Of a stretch of DNA of 64,000 bases, positions 37,521-45,778 are shown one piece after another (positions within the stretch are counted from its first letter, which is position 1; each line of letters begins with the position of its first letter). The DNA comes from Bacteroidia bacterium. GTDB lineage: Bacteria; Bacteroidota; Bacteroidia; J057. A program made the position numbers and the translations under genes. A model generated the notes under the pieces. That model was given only the letters and a program-made list of their open reading frames with translations, was not told the DNA's origin and searched no databases. The stretch covers positions 1,240,001-1,304,000 of the forward strand of contig JAWKNO010000003.1 of assembly GCA_041391665.1 (NCBI GenBank), written 5' to 3'.

Positions 37521-38330
37521 ATGCAATTCGTAGATATAAAAAATGACATTGCTTTTCGGAAGATTTTCGGCAACGAAAACAAGACAATCATCATCATTTC
37601 CTTCCTCAACGCCGTGATGAAGTTGAAGGGCAAAGATGCCATTGAGGATGTGGAAATCCTCAACCCCTATCAACTTCCCATCATCAAAAACCTCAAAGCA
37701 TCCATCATTGACGTGAAGGCGAGGGATAAAAAAGGTAAAACCTATATCATTGAGATGCAGGTTGCCGAGCCGGACGGCTTGGACAAAAGGTTGCTTTACT
37801 ACGCCAGTAAGGAGTATTCCCAACAAATTGAGAGCGGCGAGTTCTACACCAAACTCAAACCAGTAATTTTTATTGGCATTTTTGATTTTAAGTTTACGGA
37901 AGGTAGCAAATACCTTGCTCACCATGCTGTCTGCGATGTTGAGAACGGAGAGCGCACGATTAAAGATATGGACTTCTACTTTATCGAACTTCCGAAGTTT
38001 GAAAAGTTGCTGGCTGACTTGCAGGAGGTGACGGACAAGTGGATATTTTTCATAAAAGAGGCTGAAAATTTGGAAGTAGTGCCTGAAAATGTGGACGATG
38101 AAGGTTTAAAAGCCGCATACCAAGATGCAAACAAACACTCCTGGACGAAAGAAGAATTAGAAGCCTACGACTACGCAGCCATGCGGGAGCAGGACGAAAG
38201 AGGGAAAGTTGAATTAGCAGAAAAAAGAACAAAATTGGAAGTAGCCAAAAAAATGAAAGTCGAAGGCTTTGACAATGATACAATTTCTCGGCTTTTGGGC
38301 TTATCAAGTGCCGAAATTGACGAAATATAA
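37521..38330 (+). CDS. Rpn-family recombination-promoting nuclease (PD-(D/E)XK)
   Basis: 269 residues. It shows the Rpn/transposase_31-like pattern: NDIAFRKIFGNENKTIIIISFLNAVM, then the nuclease core IIDVKARDKKGKTYIIEMQV (Asp64, Glu78-x-Gln80), and a C-terminal coiled region ending in GFDNDTISRLLGLSSAEIDEI, a helix-turn-helix-like tail. Rpn proteins are DNA endonucleases that stimulate RecA-independent horizontal recombination and vary rapidly at the C-terminus. Flanking 160-170 bp direct repeats suggest that the gene entered, or duplicated its surroundings, by such a recombination event. Active-site residues are intact. Confidence 0.92.
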   Translation: MQFVDIKNDIAFRKIFGNENKTIIIISFLNAVMKLKGKDAIEDVEILNPYQLPIIKNLKASIIDVKARDKKGKTYIIEMQVAEPDGLDKRLLYYASKEYSQQIESGEFYTKLKPVIFIGIFDFKFTEGSKYLAHHAVCDVENGERTIKDMDFYFIELPKFEKLLADLQEVTDKWIFFIKEAENLEVVPENVDDEGLKAAYQDANKHSWTKEELEAYDYAAMREQDERGKVELAEKRTKLEVAKKMKVEGFDNDTISRLLGLSSAEIDEI

Positions 38331-38376
38331 GACCGTAGAACAAAGCATGAACGCACATGGCGGCGAAAGCCCAACC

Positions 38377-38532
38377 CGCAAACCCAAAAGCAAATTAACC
38401 TGGGATGTTCACAGCTTCCCGACACAGGAATGGCGTTCAGGCTGACACGAAAATTTTAGCGGTAACACTACAACTACTTAACCCTATTCACCAGCAGACA
38501 TTTCAAAAATTCAGGCTTTACCCGGAAAAGCG
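38377..38532 (+). repeat. Direct repeat copy 2 (decayed 3' end of lipoprotein gene)
   Basis: Matches 37205-37373 almost base for base apart from a 13-bp deletion, which breaks the frame, and about ten substitutions. It is a non-coding remnant. The rest of the gap to 38657 carries dispersed-repeat copy b. Confidence 0.9.
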
Positions 38533-38563
38533 TGTTGCGCCCGGAATTTCTTCGTCAGACTAT

Positions 38564-38643
38564 TGTGATTTCGGGGGAAATGGGGGATATTGGACTGTGT
38601 CAATAAGAAAATAAACGCTACGCGTAGCGGATATATGGATGTT
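38564..38643. repeat. Dispersed cassette-boundary-like repeat, copy b (longest)
   Basis: 80 bp: left part TGTGATTTCGGGGGAAAT, middle GTCAATAAG, a perfect 14-bp palindrome CGCTACGCGTAGCG and the end GGATATATGGATGTT. Left parts are shared with copies c and d, the right part with a and c. It ends 14 bp before the ATG of the GHKL ATPase. Confidence 0.85.
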
Positions 38644-38657
38644 AGCAACAATTACAA

Positions 38658-39629
38658 ATGAAGATACATATACCCAATAGTGCCTTTTTAGGGAACATTG
38701 AAAGTTTCTTAAATCATTTTGACCCAAGCGATGAAACCAGATTAGACGTTACTTCAAATCAAAATTGGATTTCAGTTCATCCTATAGTTATATCCATGGC
38801 AATTGCTCTTGCTGAGGAAATGAAAAGAAGCAACAATCCTATAACTTGTGATACTTTCAATGCTAAGTCAAGACCGTATTTATTGAGGATGGGCTTGATC
38901 GATTCACTAGACCCTAACCACAATTTAAACGTTGAAGAGCATGATTCTTCTGGAAGATTTATCCAAGCAAGAAGCATCACTACCTCTGAGCAGCTTAATC
39001 AGTTCATTACGGATATGGTTCCATTACTTCATACGACACCAGAACAAGCATATCCAATTAAATATGTTATGAGTGAATTAGTGAGAAATGTACTAGAACA
39101 TTCCCAATCTGAAATTGGCGCAATCGTCTGTGCTCAATACTTTAAAAAAAGCAATAGAATATCAATCGGTGTAGCTGACAGAGGAATGGGTGTAAGGCAA
39201 GCCATTAATAGATCTTATAATGCTGAAACAGATTATGCTGCAATAGATCTCGCACTTAGACCAGGCATTACTGGTACAACTGCAAAAATTGGCGGAACTG
39301 AATTTAATGCTGGAGCTGGATTATTTTTTACAAAGAGTATTGCAAAAGTAAGCCGAGACTTTTTCTTAATTTATAGTGGCAATTCATTTTTCAAATTGCA
39401 TAAGACAAGTAGCAAAGAAAATGTCCAGCTATTTGCTAATCCACAATCGGACAAAGCTAATTTTAAATCAGAAGGTCTTCCATATTGGAAAGGCACGGCT
39501 GTAGGAATTGATATTTCGATGGACATAAATCAAGACTTTCAGGATTTACTTTCCATGATTCGGGATGCATATCATCTCGATGTGAAAAAAGCAAATAAAG
39601 ACAAGTATCGCAAACCCAAATTTACATGA
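38658..39629 (+). CDS. GHKL-type ATP-binding protein
   Basis: 323 residues. The C-terminal half has a GHKL ATPase fold: N-box MSELVRNVLEHS (Asn144), G1-box ADRGMGV (Asp174 to Gly178) and a later AGAGLFFTKS lid with glycine-rich turn. There is no phospho-acceptor helix, so it is not a typical sensor kinase. The N-terminal ~120 residues (SVHPIVISMAIALAEEM) are of unknown type. Its stop overlaps the start of the DUF4325 gene by 4 bp, so the two proteins are made together and probably interact, like anti-sigma kinase and STAS antagonist pairs. A+T-rich composition and the upstream dispersed repeat suggest acquisition. Confidence 0.82.
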   Translation: MKIHIPNSAFLGNIESFLNHFDPSDETRLDVTSNQNWISVHPIVISMAIALAEEMKRSNNPITCDTFNAKSRPYLLRMGLIDSLDPNHNLNVEEHDSSGRFIQARSITTSEQLNQFITDMVPLLHTTPEQAYPIKYVMSELVRNVLEHSQSEIGAIVCAQYFKKSNRISIGVADRGMGVRQAINRSYNAETDYAAIDLALRPGITGTTAKIGGTEFNAGAGLFFTKSIAKVSRDFFLIYSGNSFFKLHKTSSKENVQLFANPQSDKANFKSEGLPYWKGTAVGIDISMDINQDFQDLLSMIRDAYHLDVKKANKDKYRKPKFT

Positions 39630-39937
39630 AAATAATTCCGCTACATAATTACTCAAGAGACTTTGCAGAGAATAAAGATATTGCGAGAAACTTGCGATTA
39701 GAAGAGATTGAACCTGAATTAAAAAAGGAGAGCGAGGTGACTATTGACTTTGATAAAGTTACCTCTGCGACTCAATCCTTCATCCATGCCTTGATCAGTC
39801 AAACGATTCGTGATTATGGCGTTGATGTTTTAGAAAGACTCAATTTCAAAAATTGTAATGAACAAATTCAGACGGTAATTGAAATTGTAGTTGAATATGT
39901 TCAGGATGGTATTTTTACAGAAGATGACGAAATGTAA
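39626..39937 (+). CDS. STAS-like DUF4325 protein
   Basis: 103 residues. The core EVTIDFDKVTSATQSFIHALISQTI with the following alternating helices fits the STAS-like DUF4325 family. It overlaps the GHKL gene by ATGA. A GHKL protein coupled to a STAS-like partner recalls SpoIIAB/SpoIIAA switch pairs; what the switch controls here is not visible. It ends 4 bp before a large inverted-repeat element. Confidence 0.75.
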   Translation: MKIIPLHNYSRDFAENKDIARNLRLEEIEPELKKESEVTIDFDKVTSATQSFIHALISQTIRDYGVDVLERLNFKNCNEQIQTVIEIVVEYVQDGIFTEDDEM

Positions 39938-39940
39938 CTG

Positions 39941-40080
39941 TTGCTAACAGCACCTACCCAAAAGTGGCGGTTCAGTGGTTAAATCAAGCTTTGTGTCCGC
40001 CTCAAGCGGATTTCTGCTTGGTTGACAGTGAATTGCTCCGAAATCGCCACCTTCGGGTAGCCCCAAACCGTTGGCAGCAA
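39941..40080. repeat. attC-like long imperfect inverted repeat between genes
   Basis: Outer arms TTGCTAAC (39941-39948) and GTTGGCAGCAA (40070-40080), second arms CTACCCAAAAGTGGCG (39954-39969) and CGCCACCTTCGGGTAG (40045-40060; 14 of 16 complementary), and a central nested hairpin CAAGC...TCCGC CTCAA GCGGA...GCTTG. Length (~140 bp), terminal AAC/GTT and unpaired bases near the ends resemble integron attC sites. The full consensus RYYYAAC/GTTRRRY is not met and no integrase is in view. The central TTTGTGTCCGCCTCA block recurs at 41701-41723 and the right end at 34643-34664. Confidence 0.65.
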
Positions 40081-40107
40081 GCATAACAGACAACATAACA
40101 TTGGAAT

Positions 40108-41643
40108 ATGAAAATTAAGACGATAAAAATTAAAAATTTCAGAAGCTACAAAGACGAAGTTGAAATCGAATTGGGTGACTTAACATCATTTGTTGGGAAA
40201 AACGATATTGGCAAATCAACAGTATTAGAAGCGTTAGACATTTTCTTCAACGACAGCAAAGGCGTAATCAAACTTGACAAAGACGATGTAAATAAACACG
40301 CACTCGCAGACGGAGATACAGAAACGGTTATATCCGTTTGTTTTGAAGAGTTGCCAACGAGTATCGTAATTGACAGCACAAATCAAACTACACTTCAAGA
40401 CGAATACCTTTTAAACTCAAATAATCAACTTGAAATCATTAAAAAGTATTCAAACGGTGGAAAGGAAAAAGTCTTTGTAAAAGCATACCATCCGACAAGT
40501 AACAGTTGTCAAGACCTTTTGCAAAAGAAAAATACTGACCTTCAAAAAATCATCAAAGATCTTACAGTTACTTGCAGCAATCAGACAATAAACGCAGTAA
40601 TGAGAACTGCGATTTGGCAACACTTTAGTTCAGACCTTCAATTGCAGGAAATTGAAATTGATGTTACTAAAGGAGACACGAAATCAATTTGGGATAAACT
40701 TCAAACATATCTACCTCTTTACTCTTTATTCCAATCTGACAGGAAAAATAGTGACGGAGACGATGAAGTCCAAGACCCACTAAAAGAAGCAGTTAAACAA
40801 ATTCTAAATGATACAGCACTGAAGGCTAAGTTTGACGAAATAGCAACAGAAGTAAAAACCAAATTGCAGGACGTTGCTTCAAGGACATTAGCAAAAATTC
40901 AGGAGATGAATCCTGAAATTGCAAGTAGCTTAAAACCTGTAATTCCTGCAACAGAAAGTTTGAAGTGGACAGACGTATTCAAAAGTGTTTCAATTGCCGG
41001 GGACGAAAACATACCGATAAATAAAAGAGGTAGCGGAGTAAAAAGACTTATTCTTTTGAACTTTTTCAGAGCCGAAGCTGAAAGAAGAAAATTAGCTGAA
41101 AACATTCCAAGTATCATTTACGCTATTGAAGAACCTGAAACATCACAACACACCGCGCATCAAAAGAAACTTATAAAAGCGTTTTTAGACTTATCGAACA
41201 CACCAAACACTCAAGTAATAATTACTACTCATAGTGCAACATTAGTAAAAGAGTTAGAGTTTCAGCATTTACGACTTGTAAAATCAGACAGTTCCACAAA
41301 AACCATTGAAAAAGTATTGCCAAACAGACTACCATACCCATCGTTAAATGAAGTAAATTTCCTTGCGTTTTCAGAGATTACAGAAGAATATCATAACGAA
41401 TTATATGGCTTCATTGAGTTAGAAGGCGAAATGACAAACTATAGAAATGGAAAACCGACAATGCCTTACAATAGACTGAAAAAAGACGGTGTTACCGTAG
41501 TTGTTGAGAATGTAGCGCTGACAGATTACATAAGACATCAGATTCATCACCCAGAAAACACAAACAATGCAAGATATTCGTTTCAACAACTCAAGGACTC
41601 GGTGGACTTAATGAGAAACTTTATTCAAACCTTGACACCGTGA
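40108..41643 (+). CDS. OLD-like/RecF-type AAA ATPase
   Basis: 511 residues. The N-terminus MKIKTIKIKNFRSYKDEVEIEL and Walker A GKNDIGKST (30-38) are typical of RecF/SMC-like and OLD ATPases. A signature-like NKRGSGVKRLILLNFFRAEAERR, Walker B AIEEPETSQH and D-loop/H-switch ITTHSATLV follow. No TOPRIM nuclease domain is recognisable in the C-terminal ~130 residues, so it is either an OLD-family protein with a degenerate nuclease or an ATPase that works with an unlinked effector. Such ATPases are frequent in phage defence. It stands alone between two inverted-repeat gaps, so a single-gene cassette is likely. Confidence 0.85.
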   Translation: MKIKTIKIKNFRSYKDEVEIELGDLTSFVGKNDIGKSTVLEALDIFFNDSKGVIKLDKDDVNKHALADGDTETVISVCFEELPTSIVIDSTNQTTLQDEYLLNSNNQLEIIKKYSNGGKEKVFVKAYHPTSNSCQDLLQKKNTDLQKIIKDLTVTCSNQTINAVMRTAIWQHFSSDLQLQEIEIDVTKGDTKSIWDKLQTYLPLYSLFQSDRKNSDGDDEVQDPLKEAVKQILNDTALKAKFDEIATEVKTKLQDVASRTLAKIQEMNPEIASSLKPVIPATESLKWTDVFKSVSIAGDENIPINKRGSGVKRLILLNFFRAEAERRKLAENIPSIIYAIEEPETSQHTAHQKKLIKAFLDLSNTPNTQVIITTHSATLVKELEFQHLRLVKSDSSTKTIEKVLPNRLPYPSLNEVNFLAFSEITEEYHNELYGFIELEGEMTNYRNGKPTMPYNRLKKDGVTVVVENVALTDYIRHQIHHPENTNNARYSFQQLKDSVDLMRNFIQTLTP

Positions 41644-41700
41644 GAAAGCCAGCACCACCATGGGTTTTGCGTCAGGCAGGGTGACGTGCAAACTTGGAAC

Positions 41701-41723
41701 TTTGTGTCCGCCTCAGGCGGATT
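41701..41723. repeat. Short dispersed stem-loop repeat after the OLD-like ATPase gene
   Basis: 23 bp beginning TTTGTGTCCGCC and ending GGCGGATT, 22 of 23 identical to 39990-40012 inside the attC-like element. It folds as TCCGCC/GGCGGA. It lies in the 160-bp gap after the OLD-like gene, which also contains GATCCGCAGGGGCGGAT and a C-rich stretch before the next gene. Confidence 0.75.
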
Positions 41724-41803
41724 CAGTGCTATGTTGATCCGCAGGGGCGGATGCTCCCAAACCCCCACCTACGCCAAGCCCCCAAACCCTTCATACCAAC
41801 ATC

Positions 41804-42214
41804 ATGCCTACAAAAGTATATGTACGCATAATTGACGGAGTGGAAGACTGGGTTCCTGTTAATGCCATTGCATCCGGCAGGTTGAATTATACAATTCTTG
41901 ACGATGCGGAGTATATTGATGACGATCCGACTGTCTTATTCGAATTCTACCCCGGAGACATTGTTTGGGTTGAAGATTCTATGGAGGAAGAATACGAATT
42001 TAAAGCAATCAAGCTTATCAAACTCAGCGATCAGCCGGACAGAAAATATCTCTACTTTAAATTTTACGCGACGCTGAGATATATGCCGATATCAATAGAG
42101 ACGGCGGCGGAATTTGCTGATGTGATAAAGCGGATTCGACAGGAGATCGACTCGGGACAATTTATGTACCGCGGCATCAAAGAGACAATTACCGCATTAG
42201 AACAAATATCCTGA
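41804..42214 (+). CDS. Hypothetical protein
   Basis: 136 residues, acidic and soluble, starting MPTKVYVRIIDGVEDWVPVN. I do not recognise a family. The YPGDIVWVEDS and YLYFKFYATLRYM segments suggest a small beta-barrel followed by a C-terminal helix pair (AAEFADVIKRIRQEIDSGQFMYRGIKETITALEQIS). A decayed copy of its C-terminus (GIKETI) occurs at 45406-45465, so a paralogue once lay nearby. Confidence 0.65.
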   Translation: MPTKVYVRIIDGVEDWVPVNAIASGRLNYTILDDAEYIDDDPTVLFEFYPGDIVWVEDSMEEEYEFKAIKLIKLSDQPDRKYLYFKFYATLRYMPISIETAAEFADVIKRIRQEIDSGQFMYRGIKETITALEQIS

Positions 42215-42372
42215 TTTCCGCCAACCTCCCCTCACCCCACTAAGTTAAGCCCCCGGTTCAGGCGGATAGGATTTTTGCGGCAAAACGCAAACCTCTACTA
42301 CAGAAAATCTGCTGCTACCAAAATCCAACAAGACCCTACTGCCTGGCCTTGTCTCTACCAGCTACTTGTAAG

Positions 42373-42446
42373 TCTGCGAGAAATGGAGGATATTAGTAAG
42401 CGTCAATAAGGAAATCCGCGCTACGGGTGGTGGATATATGGATGTT
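42373..42446. repeat. Dispersed cassette-boundary-like repeat, copy c
   Basis: Contains AAATGGAGGATATT, GTCAATAAGGAAAT and GTGGATATATGGATGTT, aligning along its length with copy b (38564-38643). It ends 44 bp before the ATG of the zinc-ribbon gene and continues GTTAGCGGCAAG. The rest of the 42215-42490 gap (C-rich stretch, GTTCAGGCGGAT) shows no gene. Confidence 0.8.
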
Positions 42447-42490
42447 AGCGGCAAGTTTTCCAGACAGTTTGAGATAACAGTAAATGGAAT

Positions 42491-43375
42491 ATGTTGACAT
42501 ATAACGAACTCATCGAATTAAGAAAGAAGCTGACCAATGGAGAGATTACGCAAGAGCTTGCAAAAGAAATTTATTGTAAGGATCATGAGGAAGGGAAGCG
42601 GTCATGGCATACAAAGGACTGGAAAGAAAGACGAAGTGGGGTTATCAAAGACAAATGTGAAATATGTGGAAGCAAAGAAACATTGACATTGCAGCATCGT
42701 TCTCATCCGAAAAAATATAATGACTTCGAGCGAAAAATAATTAAAACGCATACCCAATCTTTCAGAGACTCTAATTCGACCATTGACAAATTTGAATTTA
42801 TCGAACACATAAATCAAAAATATGATTACGAACCTGTTCCGTTGTGCCCCAGTTGTAAAAGTAGGTACCCAAACAAGAGAATGAGAAAGGTTCCACAATA
42901 TCTTTGCACAGTATGCCGATACGAATTTGATGAACCATCTTATAAATCAGTAGAAGAACTTATTGCAACTTTCTATGAAAATGAAGAAGTCGCTGAAGTT
43001 CGTGATAAATGCTTTGTCTCAAAAGACAAATGGAAGAATCAGCATAACCTACCAAATGTAAAATACTGGTTGCAAAGAGAAAGGGTAAAAGCTAAAAATA
43101 GCGAAGACATCGGAAAAGAGGCATTTTTGCAATTTTTAGACGACAACATAAAGTATCTTTCCTTTGAGGATACAATAACTGCATGTAAGAAATGTGCATT
43201 TAACTATGATATAAACAACATGGAACTATGTCCAAAATGCAAAGAATATTACAAAGGGGTTCAATATCCGACCTGTATCCAATGTTTGCCCCAGGACAAG
43301 CGGAAAGCGGCATTGGAAAAAATTGAATTTGGAAAGAATTGGCAAAGAATGCATGGAGGATTTGGAATCGACTAA
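42491..43375 (+). CDS. HNH-like/zinc-ribbon protein
   Basis: 294 residues with four CxxC pairs. The first, CEICGSKETLTLQHRSHP (about residues 56-73), resembles the zinc-binding start of an HNH nuclease with the His of the LxxHH strand. CPSCKSRYPNKRM and YLCTVCRYEF follow, then near the C-terminus CKKCAFNYDINNMELCPKCKEYY and TCIQC. A full second HNH half (Asn/His) is not evident, so nuclease activity is uncertain; a zinc-stabilised nucleic-acid-binding protein is the safer reading. It is A+T-rich and preceded by dispersed-repeat copy c. Confidence 0.65.
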   Translation: MLTYNELIELRKKLTNGEITQELAKEIYCKDHEEGKRSWHTKDWKERRSGVIKDKCEICGSKETLTLQHRSHPKKYNDFERKIIKTHTQSFRDSNSTIDKFEFIEHINQKYDYEPVPLCPSCKSRYPNKRMRKVPQYLCTVCRYEFDEPSYKSVEELIATFYENEEVAEVRDKCFVSKDKWKNQHNLPNVKYWLQRERVKAKNSEDIGKEAFLQFLDDNIKYLSFEDTITACKKCAFNYDINNMELCPKCKEYYKGVQYPTCIQCLPQDKRKAALEKIEFGKNWQRMHGGFGID

Positions 43376-43607
43376 CTGCCGCGGACAATTTGCACTCACA
43401 AACAATTTCACTCAACGTTTATTTAAAACTTGGCAACAGGTCTTCTCATTTGGCTTTAAACTTGTAATTGGAAAACGATTTATTCCTGGACCAAAATGTG
43501 TATAACGAAAAAGAAATGTTTAGTTACGGCGGTCTGACAAGAAAAACAGTCCCCAACAACTAAATTTTCGTGCTGCGCGCAGCGCCTAGCATGAAAACCA
43601 GGTTTAA

Positions 43608-43630
43608 GCTACGGCGGATATAGGGATGTT
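43608..43630. repeat. Dispersed cassette-boundary-like repeat, copy e (partial)
   Basis: 23 bp, GCTACGGCGGATATAGGGATGTT with small differences from copies a-c; it ends 29 bp before the next ATG and continues CCAGCAAGCATT. The 43376-43659 gap also holds a 12-bp palindrome GCTGCGCGCAGC near 43573 and no gene. Confidence 0.65.
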
Positions 43631-43659
43631 CCAGCAAGCATTACAAAAAGACAGTAAAA

Positions 43660-44286
43660 ATGAAAATTCTCAAATTGGTATTGATAATAGGTTTGACCTT
43701 TGTGGGATTTCTATTAGTAGCAAAATGGATACTTAGGGGGGCATTCGGGCCAATATACAGAACAGTTGAAATTGAGGTGAATAATGACAAAACAATAATT
43801 TGCAAAGAAACATACAGCGCAGACTTTGCCGGAGTTTTCTACGATGTGGACTTTACCCTTAAAGAAAAAAATAAAGAAGATATCAATTTAGGTCAGGTAA
43901 CTTTTTCAAATGAAAACTGGGATGAGGGTTTAACGCTAAATGAAATTAAAATTGGAGATTGGATTGTTTTACCTATAGAACAAGGTTCTCGTTCAATAAT
44001 TTTAATGACTAATCAAAAACTAAAAATATTTAAAGACACCACTTTTTCACCGTTATATTTACACCATGACAAGAAATGGAAAAATAGATATGGCGAGCTT
44101 TCACCCTGGCCTTATGGTGTAGGATCTAAAATTGATTCGATTGTCAGGAATGACCTTTATATAAACTATAAATACCGGATTGGCATAAACAGTCCTTCTA
44201 AATTTTATTATCAAACAATTCGTTATAAAATGGAATTGACGACAGGAAATTTTACAACTGATACGATTTTTGATAGAATTGATTAA
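43660..44286 (+). CDS. Membrane-anchored hypothetical protein
   Basis: 208 residues with one N-terminal transmembrane segment or uncleaved signal (ILKLVLIIGLTFVGFLLVA) and a C-terminal soluble domain, probably facing the periplasm, rich in beta-type segments. No known motif. A+T-rich composition and dispersed-repeat copy e 29 bp upstream place it among the cassette-like genes. Confidence 0.65.
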   Translation: MKILKLVLIIGLTFVGFLLVAKWILRGAFGPIYRTVEIEVNNDKTIICKETYSADFAGVFYDVDFTLKEKNKEDINLGQVTFSNENWDEGLTLNEIKIGDWIVLPIEQGSRSIILMTNQKLKIFKDTTFSPLYLHHDKKWKNRYGELSPWPYGVGSKIDSIVRNDLYINYKYRIGINSPSKFYYQTIRYKMELTTGNFTTDTIFDRID

Positions 44287-44405
44287 TATCAACTGTACTC
44301 CCCCCAAAGTTTTACATATCCTTTACACTTCTTTACAGTTAAAAAGGTTCTGGATAGCTGATGCCCGATATATTTGCTTTATTGTTTCACCTAATCATTA
44401 CAGCA

Positions 44406-45419
44406 ATGAATATCTACAATCTCTCTTTCTTACTTCTTTTTCAATTCTTATTCCCCTCTGAGGAGCAGTTAGCATTGACTCCGTCATCTGATCTCCCGAA
44501 ATGTCAGCTTGAACAAAACAGCGCTAACGCGAAAACTGCAAACCTTGTTTTTACATCTACCGATGGCGGACAATCCTGGCAGGACATAAGTGCAGGCTTG
44601 CCCGAGCCGGTGAAAGATGATTATGGTGTAGACAAGATCTTTTCGTTTGCCGATGATCATGGACTCTATGTATCTGTCGGGGATGGGATATATCACAATA
44701 AACCCCATTCTACTGCTCCTATTTGGAAGAAAGATATTTTCCCCGACAATCACTGCAATATCGCTCCCGGAAGGGCCGGCATATTTGCATACAATTACTG
44801 GAGCAACGGAGTTTTCCAAAAAAAATATGGAACGAACGCATGGGCGCCGGTATTCGCAGATTTCCAGGAGAAACAGGTGTATAGCGTTTTTGAAACAGCC
44901 ACAGGCACTATTTTCATCAACGCCGAAAAAAGTCTTTTTAGATCTACCAATAGTGGAAAATCATGGAAACATGTTGGTGACATGGTCGGAGAATTGGTAG
45001 AGTCGAATGGCGTATTGCTGGGGACCACCTCGAAAGGGATCGTAAGATCGACCGATAATGGTGAAACCTGGGCGTTGGTAATCAGCGAAGGCGGCGCAGG
45101 CATCGAGGTAGAACGCATCGAAGGTGGATTTGCTGCGATCACATTCAATGGAAAGTCCAGAACCCGAAGAGTGCGAACATCCTACGACGGTGGCATAACC
45201 TGGCAGCCCATTGATGCTGACCTTCCGCCGCAGCTTTCCATTGCGTCCATTATACAGGTTGGTGAAAACTTCTTTTGCGGTCATCCCAAAGGCATTTTCA
45301 GATCATCGGACAAGGGAAAAACCTGGAAACTGCTACTTCCTTCCATAGAAGACAAGGTTTTCAATTTACAAGTTTCAGGCAACGTGATTTATGCCATACC
45401 CATAAATGGAGGATGCTAA
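44406..45419 (+). CDS. Secreted BNR/Asp-box beta-propeller protein
   Basis: 337 residues from the ATG at 44406, which gives a clean Sec signal (MNIYNLSFLLLFQFLFPS); the start 15 codons upstream does not. At least five Asp-box repeats of the form S-x-D-x-G-x-x-W are visible (STDGGQSW, STNSGKSW, STDNGETW, SYDGGITW, SSDKGKTW), spaced about 40-80 residues, predicting a propeller as in sortilin/Ycf48-like proteins. The role is unknown; such domains bind proteins or glycans outside the cell. Confidence 0.82.
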   Translation: MNIYNLSFLLLFQFLFPSEEQLALTPSSDLPKCQLEQNSANAKTANLVFTSTDGGQSWQDISAGLPEPVKDDYGVDKIFSFADDHGLYVSVGDGIYHNKPHSTAPIWKKDIFPDNHCNIAPGRAGIFAYNYWSNGVFQKKYGTNAWAPVFADFQEKQVYSVFETATGTIFINAEKSLFRSTNSGKSWKHVGDMVGELVESNGVLLGTTSKGIVRSTDNGETWALVISEGGAGIEVERIEGGFAAITFNGKSRTRRVRTSYDGGITWQPIDADLPPQLSIASIIQVGENFFCGHPKGIFRSSDKGKTWKLLLPSIEDKVFNLQVSGNVIYAIPINGGC

Positions 45420-45465
45420 AGATTCGATGTGCAGCGGCATCAAAGAGACGATTAAGTTAACGTGA
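45406..45465 (+). pseudogene. Fragment of a paralogue of the 41804-42214 gene
   Basis: 45434-45454 matches 42171-42191 in 20 of 21 bases, in the same reading frame: the fragment reads DSMCSGIKETI where the intact gene reads DSGQFMYRGIKETI. The match ends where the MITE-like element begins, and a stop is met at once. It is a C-terminal remnant, too short to be functional. Confidence 0.5.
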
Positions 45466-45775
45466 GTTTTGGATAAGCAAAATTGCTTAAAGAAGGGAAA
45501 GATCCTTTCCCTAAGGGATTTGCAACGCTATCGCACAGGATGACGATCTATCGCCCCAAAAAGCGCTTCTCCGACAGGAGAAGCGTAGGTTTAACCACGC
45601 AAGGCGTCACCTCCGAAGGAGTCCTTACGGACCTGACGGCCAAAGGTCGCAGATCCCCGGGAAAGGAAGGGTCTAATCTTTTTGCGTCTCAATAGAGAAT
45701 GTAAAATATACAATCAATTCACTATCAATAAAATATGATTTATATTAAAGCTTTCTTATCCAAAACTCACGTTAA
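45457..45775. mobile_element. MITE-like non-autonomous element with 21-bp perfect terminal inverted repeats
   Basis: Left end TTAACGTGAG...GGATAAG (45457-45477) and right end CTTATCC...CTCACGTTAA (45755-45775) are exact reverse complements over 21 bp; total 319 bp. If the first four bases are taken as target, TTAA is duplicated, and TTAAGTTA flanks both sides with 8 of 9 bases matching. The interior has no plausible protein but many short stem-loops (GCTTCTCC/GGAGAAGC, CTCCGAAGGAG, TCCTTACGGA). No transposase is present, so mobility would need one in trans. The right end lies 3 bp before the next start codon. Confidence 0.8.
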
Positions 45776-45778
45776 GTT

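Noticed and set aside
45483..45695. 70-codon open frame inside the MITE-like element.
   Set aside because: No transposase motif; the sequence is a chain of short stem-loops, so coding is unlikely.
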